From: Akkermansiaceae bacterium UBA1506
GTDB taxonomy: Bacteria > Verrucomicrobiota > Verrucomicrobiia > Verrucomicrobiales > DEV007
Assembly: GCA_002323995.1 (NCBI GenBank)
Contig: DCQY01000088.1
Location: forward strand, 928 to 19,446
DNA: 18,519 nucleotides
Reading direction: 5' to 3'
This document shows, in pieces, positions 14,627 through 18,519 of the stretch. The notes beneath the pieces are model-generated. The model did not search any database. It was given only the letters and a program-made list of their open reading frames with translations, and was not told the origin of the DNA. Both the position numbers and the translations under genes were made by a program. Position 1 is the stretch's first letter; each line of letters opens with the position of its first letter.

Positions 14627-16656
14627 TGAAAACGCAAACTCGCCTCTTCGGTCGCAGACGGAATCAAGGTTACGCAACCGTAGCTATCGTGGCTGCTGTC
14701 GCCATGATTCTGATTTCGATGATGACCTACTCACTCGTAGGCAACCTCACAAGCCTCGAATCACAGGTTGGAGCTCAGATAAAGCAGGACTATTCCCAGA
14801 AAGAGGACGCACTTCTCAGCGCTCTTCTCCATGTCGTTCCTAACAAAGCGATCGGAGCTATGCAACAAGGGTCAGCCGCAAATCCTGGAAACTACACTTG
14901 GGAAAAAATATTCGAAGAGGCCATCAATCTCGCCAATGCAGAGCAAGCTGCAGATGCTATCGTCATCTCCAGTCTGTCACTCGGGGATGCCATCACCGCC
15001 AACACTGGTGATACCAGCTTCGAATCCATGAATGACTTTGTCGGCGCCGCCGAGAGTCTCACTTGGGATAACTCAACTGGCAACCTAGTTAACGGAGGTA
15101 ACTGGTATGAGTATCGGATGCTGATCAATGACGATCTTAAAGACGGTATCCCAGCCCCGCTTCGATGTGATTACGACAATTATCTGCTCGACAAGGAATA
15201 CCCACTCATAACTTTTGAGAAGCTCCACGTCTACAATTACAACAGCTTTCACTCACGATACTATAAGGGATTGAACGCTAATACAGACAGTTTTCCTCTC
15301 TACAATCTCTACGAATATCCTGACGTAAAGTTTGGCTATAAGCGCCCCGGCGATAACTTTGTGGCAAAGCGTAACTGGTGGACATTCGCTCTCACCTTTG
15401 GCGATCACAACAGCGATGCAACTGGTGTGCCCCCTACGACAAAGAACTATGTCCTTTCCATCTATGAGGTCCCGTCACAGCTTCCTCTTTCCGCATCGAC
15501 GACCATGGCGGTAGGGCAATTTTCGGATGGTAGCTCTTGGGAAAACGTGACTCTTAACGGTGGCATTTACGCTGATTCCCTCCAAACTCAGGGTGCCGTC
15601 AGCCTTGTTGATGGCTCTATCTCGGCGCGCAAGTTAGTCTCTCTAAGTGATTCGACCTCCGTCAGTGGCAACACTCTAAATGCATCATTTGACGCTCTAG
15701 GTGATCGTGAGGCGCGCGCGCTTCTATCTGAAAGCGATTTTTACGACGCTTCAGTGGCTGGAAATGTCGGTAGAGTAGCGTTTATACCTATTAATCCCGG
15801 TGCTGATTTTCTGAAACTCGCTGGCGATGGCCTCGACAATGAGCGAATCTCCCCTACCGGTTGGAACGCGTATTCTCGAGGAGCGGAGCAAGCCCGTATG
15901 CGGGTTGAGATTCGCGAAATGTTTGATGTCGATGATCAAATTCCGGTTTCATTTCGCTTTCACTACTTTACGAACAATAATTCGCGTGAATACATCGACT
16001 ACACTCGCGGGGTCAACTGGCCATCTGAAATCGAAGCGGGAGGAAATTTTTTCCCTTTTCAGACCGATACACTCGAAAACGGTCGCAATGTCCTCGTCGT
16101 TAATTTGGACCGACTGGCCGACTTTCTCGATACCATTCCCGACGCTGCCGGATCGAGTGTGAACAACTCACTTTACTTGTATCCAAATTCAGATGAGGCC
16201 ACGATTATCGAGCCCAGCGTTCCCTCAGTCGAAACGGACCTCGCTGTCACGCTTCGCGGAGGGAAGGACCTCACGGCTTTCACCACTGGATTTTCGGTTG
16301 TAACCGACATGCGGCTCTACATTGCTGAGTCTCTGAACGACGTAGCTACAACTCCCCCTTTGAATTCGAACCTCCCTGCCGGTTCGGAATTCTTTCCTCC
16401 TCTGTCCATTTTTGCTCCTGAAAAACGTTTCGGAGAAACTGGAGCGATTAGCACTCCGGTGAATCTGAGAGGCCAAATCAGTAGTCTCAAGAACAGCGCC
16501 TCAGACACTTTTAATCCATTAGAACTCATTGGAGCTGACGACAACAGAGTCGAATCCGACCTCATGGAAGCTGAACTTGTAGATCTGCACTCACCCGCAG
16601 AACTCCCTCCGATTCACCTAATGAATTGGCTGATCACTATCGAAGAAATTCACTGA
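14626..16656 (+). CDS. Very large pilin-like protein without Glu5 (GspK/PilX-like tip component)
   Basis: A 676-residue protein with a basic leader (1-15), QG|YATVA at the expected cleavage site (Gly15/Tyr16) and a hydrophobic helix to about residue 38. Position +5 is Ala20, so the Glu conserved in pilins is missing, as in the large GspK pseudopilin that caps the T2SS pseudopilus and needs no E5 contact. The ectodomain of more than 600 residues has a helical start (about 45-120), an aromatic Asn/Tyr-rich part (180-280), a regular beta-repeat-like section (about 305-350, suggestive of a short beta-helix) and a C-terminal beta-rich half. No catalytic motif is visible. It is last in the cassette and may be related to 'Verru_Chthon cassette protein A'. 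Its length is about twice that of GspK, so it may carry an added adhesin or binding module. Confidence 0.75.
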   Translation: MKTQTRLFGRRRNQGYATVAIVAAVAMILISMMTYSLVGNLTSLESQVGAQIKQDYSQKEDALLSALLHVVPNKAIGAMQQGSAANPGNYTWEKIFEEAINLANAEQAADAIVISSLSLGDAITANTGDTSFESMNDFVGAAESLTWDNSTGNLVNGGNWYEYRMLINDDLKDGIPAPLRCDYDNYLLDKEYPLITFEKLHVYNYNSFHSRYYKGLNANTDSFPLYNLYEYPDVKFGYKRPGDNFVAKRNWWTFALTFGDHNSDATGVPPTTKNYVLSIYEVPSQLPLSASTTMAVGQFSDGSSWENVTLNGGIYADSLQTQGAVSLVDGSISARKLVSLSDSTSVSGNTLNASFDALGDREARALLSESDFYDASVAGNVGRVAFIPINPGADFLKLAGDGLDNERISPTGWNAYSRGAEQARMRVEIREMFDVDDQIPVSFRFHYFTNNNSREYIDYTRGVNWPSEIEAGGNFFPFQTDTLENGRNVLVVNLDRLADFLDTIPDAAGSSVNNSLYLYPNSDEATIIEPSVPSVETDLAVTLRGGKDLTAFTTGFSVVTDMRLYIAESLNDVATTPPLNSNLPAGSEFFPPLSIFAPEKRFGETGAISTPVNLRGQISSLKNSASDTFNPLELIGADDNRVESDLMEAELVDLHSPAELPPIHLMNWLITIEEIH

Positions 16657-16721
16657 TCGCCGTTTCACTAGCGAGGTAATTTACCCCCTTGCTGACTTAC
16701 TAAGCATCTATACACAAGCCT

Positions 16722-16737
16722 CCTCTGCAAGCAGAGG
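16722..16737. terminator. Hairpin after the pilin-like cassette, possible terminator
   Basis: CCTCTGC and GCAGAGG, separated by AA, form an inverted repeat that can fold as a 5-bp stem with a 6-nt loop or a longer stem with strain. It lies 65 bp after the last cassette stop. No T-run follows directly (GCATCTAGAATTCG), so intrinsic termination is uncertain. Confidence 0.3.
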
Positions 16738-16770
16738 GCATCTAGAATTCGATTATTTGATTTGAGTTTG

Positions 16771-16800
16771 TTGAAATGATTGAACTAATACTTTTATTAT
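16771..16800 (+). promoter_or_regulatory. Putative sigma70-type promoter of the ABC transporter genes
   Basis: TTGAAA (16771-16776, five of six to the -35 consensus) and TATTAT (16795-16800, five of six to the -10 consensus) are separated by 18 bp in an AT-rich stretch, 38 bp before the ABC ATPase ATG. The match is by eye; Verrucomicrobia promoters are poorly characterised. Confidence 0.4.
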
Positions 16801-16838
16801 TTTGGTAGGTCCATCTAACGTCGGCTCAAATATCAGTC

Positions 16839-17525
16839 ATGAAATCGACAGAGAGTAAACCTGCTGTCTCCCTCCTCCGGGGACTAACCATCGGCTATCG
16901 TGGCCGGAAGCTATCTGGCTCGAAAGAAACCACGTTAGCTACTGCAAAAGAAGACATTCACTTGGGAACTGGCCGACATCTTCTTCTGGCGAGAAACGGA
17001 AGGGGCAAAACGACCTTATTGAAGACAATCGCCAAGATTATTCCCGCTCTCGATGGTGAAATCCAATGCGAAGGCTGCGTTCAATTTATCGACGAAGACC
17101 TTCGCTTTGATTCGGAGTTGAAAACGCGCCAGATCTTCACTGCCCTCCTTAAAAAGGAGCAACGCCAGTTCGCGATCGCGATGGCTGATAGAATCGAGCT
17201 CGATGTTGAAAAACCCTATGGGAAGCTCTCCAAGGGTAATCGTCAGAAGGTTAGTCTAATCGTGGCTGAGGCACGAGCTTATAGAAATGGCCCTCAGATA
17301 CTCCTCCTTGATGAACCCTTCTCTGGTCTCGACTTCGCGGCCAGAGAAAGTGTCGATGCAGTGTGGCGGGAGAATCAGGCCCATGTTGTCCGGCTTGTCT
17401 GTATTCATCCGGACGAGCCCACCCTCGCGACCGATAGCGCAATTATCATCTGCGACGACGAACTTAAACAGCTCCCGGTTGATAGTACTCTTGACTGGAT
17501 GGAAACCCGCTACTCTCTCAACTGA
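16839..17525 (+). CDS. ABC transporter ATP-binding protein
   Basis: A 228-residue nucleotide-binding subunit that would energise the permease encoded next. Walker A is ARNGRGKTT at 51-59, with Ala at the normally invariant first Gly but the GKT core intact. The signature is LSKGNRQ (130-136), of the SKG type common in ABC-2 exporters. Walker B is LLLDEP at 155-160 followed by the D-loop SGLD, and the switch His190 sits in CIHPDE. The section between Walker A and the signature is short (about 70 residues), consistent with small CcmA-like ATPases. The substrate cannot be deduced. It has a plausible promoter of its own upstream and precedes the permease by 26 bp. Confidence 0.9.
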   Translation: MKSTESKPAVSLLRGLTIGYRGRKLSGSKETTLATAKEDIHLGTGRHLLLARNGRGKTTLLKTIAKIIPALDGEIQCEGCVQFIDEDLRFDSELKTRQIFTALLKKEQRQFAIAMADRIELDVEKPYGKLSKGNRQKVSLIVAEARAYRNGPQILLLDEPFSGLDFAARESVDAVWRENQAHVVRLVCIHPDEPTLATDSAIIICDDELKQLPVDSTLDWMETRYSLN

Positions 17526-17551
17526 GTTACCCTTCTCAATTTGTCGCCCTG

Positions 17552-18313
17552 ATGGAACTCTACAAGCTCACTCTTGCCTCTCTTCTGACCCGCAAGACTT
17601 TTGCCATATTTGCTTTCATTCTGATTGTGTTCCCGTTCGTACTTCCGATCATGACACCATGGGAAACAAAGCCTTCCCTTCTAGAACCGGCACGAGCCCA
17701 GACCGCATGGGTCCTCCTTTGGATCGCCGCTTTTGGCTGGTTAATCTTTCAGGGTGCAACTGTTGGAGATCGCTGGTCCTCAAATGGGATCCTTGAATAC
17801 TTCAAAACTATCGGTGTCACAAAGCACAAGCAAATTGCGCAAATATGGCTCAGCTGCTTCACCATTTTTTCCGGCTTCGCACTCATTACCTTTGTGATCA
17901 GTACGTTCACTGCTTTGCCTGGCAATCCCATCGAGGCAGAGCACTGGGTGATAACGAATATTCAATATCTTTTCCTATTTCTCTTGGTAGTAGCTCCCCT
18001 TCTTGTTCTTGCAATCGCCCTCGGAACTCGAATTAATGGAGCTGCCGCCTACGCAGTTACGATCAGCCTCGCCCTCTACGGAATGTTCGGAATTGGCCAC
18101 CTTGAAGTGTTTATAGCAGACAACAACAACCCTGTTCTGAACCTTCTTTATGTGGTTTCTCCGCATTACCATCTCTCTGATCTAACCTCTAGACTGGTAT
18201 TCAAGCTCGGAGCGGTTCCGGCCGGCGAACTTGCCCAGATCGCCTCCTACTTGGGGGGGCTGGCCCTGCTCACTCTTGGTATTTCCTACCCGCTCTACCA
18301 GGAAGGGAAATGA
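17552..18313 (+). CDS. ABC-2 type permease, six predicted membrane segments
   Basis: A 253-residue inner-membrane protein with six hydrophobic segments at about 16-35, 50-69, 96-118, 136-158, 162-185 and 230-248, the topology of ABC-2/CcmB-like exporter permeases. It starts with MELYKLTLASLLTRKTF, a typical cytoplasmic amphipathic lead-in. After TM2 the loop GDRWSSNGILEYFKTIGVTKHKQ (77-99) is the place where the ATPase coupling helix normally lies. The periplasmic loop SPHYHLSDLTSRLVF (206-220) recalls family members in PVC bacteria. It forms a pair with the ATPase 26 bp upstream. The exported substrate is unknown; the location after a pilin-like cassette may be chance. Confidence 0.85.
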   Translation: MELYKLTLASLLTRKTFAIFAFILIVFPFVLPIMTPWETKPSLLEPARAQTAWVLLWIAAFGWLIFQGATVGDRWSSNGILEYFKTIGVTKHKQIAQIWLSCFTIFSGFALITFVISTFTALPGNPIEAEHWVITNIQYLFLFLLVVAPLLVLAIALGTRINGAAAYAVTISLALYGMFGIGHLEVFIADNNNPVLNLLYVVSPHYHLSDLTSRLVFKLGAVPAGELAQIASYLGGLALLTLGISYPLYQEGK

Positions 18314-18471
18314 TACTATCGACTCTCGTGTTTTTGCGAAACGGCGCTGCCGATCATGCGGGAGGCCATTTTACAGAGGTAATTGCACGATCAAGTTCGC
18401 AAATTAGGGATCAAACCGCAGCGGCTTCTTGTATTTCAGAAGCGCCGAGTGAACTGCTTATGACAACTTGA
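18310..18471 (+). CDS. Possible 53-residue small protein overlapping the permease stop
   Basis: An ATG inside the permease stop (ATGA, 18310-18313) opens a frame of 53 residues (starting MILSTLVFLRN) that closes with TGA at 18469-18471. The overlap is of the translational-coupling type used elsewhere in this window, which is the main argument in favour. The sequence has no recognised motif and no membrane helix, and it crosses a hairpin (18424-18443) and the proposed end of a minus-strand gene. It may be an accidental frame. Confidence 0.22.
   Translation: MILSTLVFLRNGAADHAGGHFTEVIARSSSQIRDQTAAASCISEAPSELLMTT
18424..18443. terminator. Hairpin between the ABC genes and a possible convergent gene
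   Basis: GCTTCT and AGAAGC with an 8-nt loop form a 6-bp stem about 110 bp after the permease stop and 15 bp past the stop of the putative minus-strand gene. The position suits a bidirectional terminator, but no U-tract is seen on either side. Confidence 0.25.
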
Positions 18472-18519
18472 TCATGGCGGGGTAAATTTCGGAGGCCCCA
18501 GTCGTAAACTTCTCGATCC
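18458..18519 (-). CDS. Possible C-terminus of a minus-strand gene cut by the window edge
   Basis: Read on the minus strand, the frame from the window end gives IEKFTTGASEIYPAMIKLS and then TAA (complement of 18458-18460). The codons resemble those of the confident genes (ATC, GAG, AAG, GCC, CCC), and the peptide is more protein-like than those of the other frames, but 19 residues are too few to identify a family. Its existence is a weak inference. Confidence 0.3.
   Translation of the reverse strand, partial: IEKFTTGASEIYPAMIKLS

Noticed and set aside
1..18519. CRISPR arrays, tRNA or rRNA genes, insertion sequences, integrase genes or long direct repeats
   Set aside because: None was seen when reading the window: no regularly spaced repeats, no transposase or integrase motifs, no tRNA-like cloverleaf noticed.

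Overview
The window looks like chromosomal DNA from a member of the Verrucomicrobia/PVC group. That is an inference from gene content and protein style: a secreted sialate O-acetylesterase-like esterase, a Tat-exported DUF3500 protein, an atypical Nramp-like transporter of a kind I associate with planctomycetes and verrucomicrobia, a LamG-domain relic, and a chain of pilin-like proteins next to large secreted proteins of unknown function. There is no rRNA or other taxonomic marker. All confident genes are on the + strand, and many start codons lack a strong Shine-Dalgarno sequence.

Left part (1-9484), mostly metabolism and transport. A Tat-signal DUF3500 protein is followed by a class I (4Fe-4S) fumarase. 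The fumarase stop overlaps the start of a zinc-type dehydrogenase that has lost three of its four structural-zinc cysteines. Next come a secreted SGNH-type esterase and an Nramp-like transporter whose TM1 metal motif is replaced by GSGE. After a 286-bp gap, thiG (GTG start) is followed 8 bp later by a COG2509-type FAD-dependent dehydrogenase.

Middle (9485-11062). A short reading frame that matches the C-terminal end of a LamG domain, broken by a stop, lies before yebC. Behind yebC is a 579-bp stretch without a convincing gene. It holds a small hairpin, an AT-rich tract and an isolated purine-rich GGAGG, and is probably the control region of the next block.

Central cassette (11063-16656), the most interesting part. 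Six tightly packed genes, four of the five junctions overlapping or under 30-36 bp, encode three Sec-secreted proteins of unknown function and then three proteins with type IV prepilin-like N-termini. The order and features of the last three (small with E5, medium with E5, very large without E5) recall GspI-GspJ-GspK or PilV-PilW-PilX minor pseudopilins, which form the tip of type IV filaments. I infer a filament-tip or secretion-priming complex with dedicated secreted partners. No ATPase, platform protein, secretin or prepilin peptidase is in the window, so the machinery would have to be encoded elsewhere. The trio may belong to, or be related to, the 'Verru_Chthon cassette' pilin-like families known from Verrucomicrobia, but I could not test this.

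Right part (16657-18519). A hairpin and a reasonable sigma70-like promoter precede a two-gene ABC exporter (ATPase with a variant Walker A, then a six-helix ABC-2-type permease). At the edge there is a possible ATGA-coupled mini-gene and a possible C-terminus of a convergent minus-strand gene.
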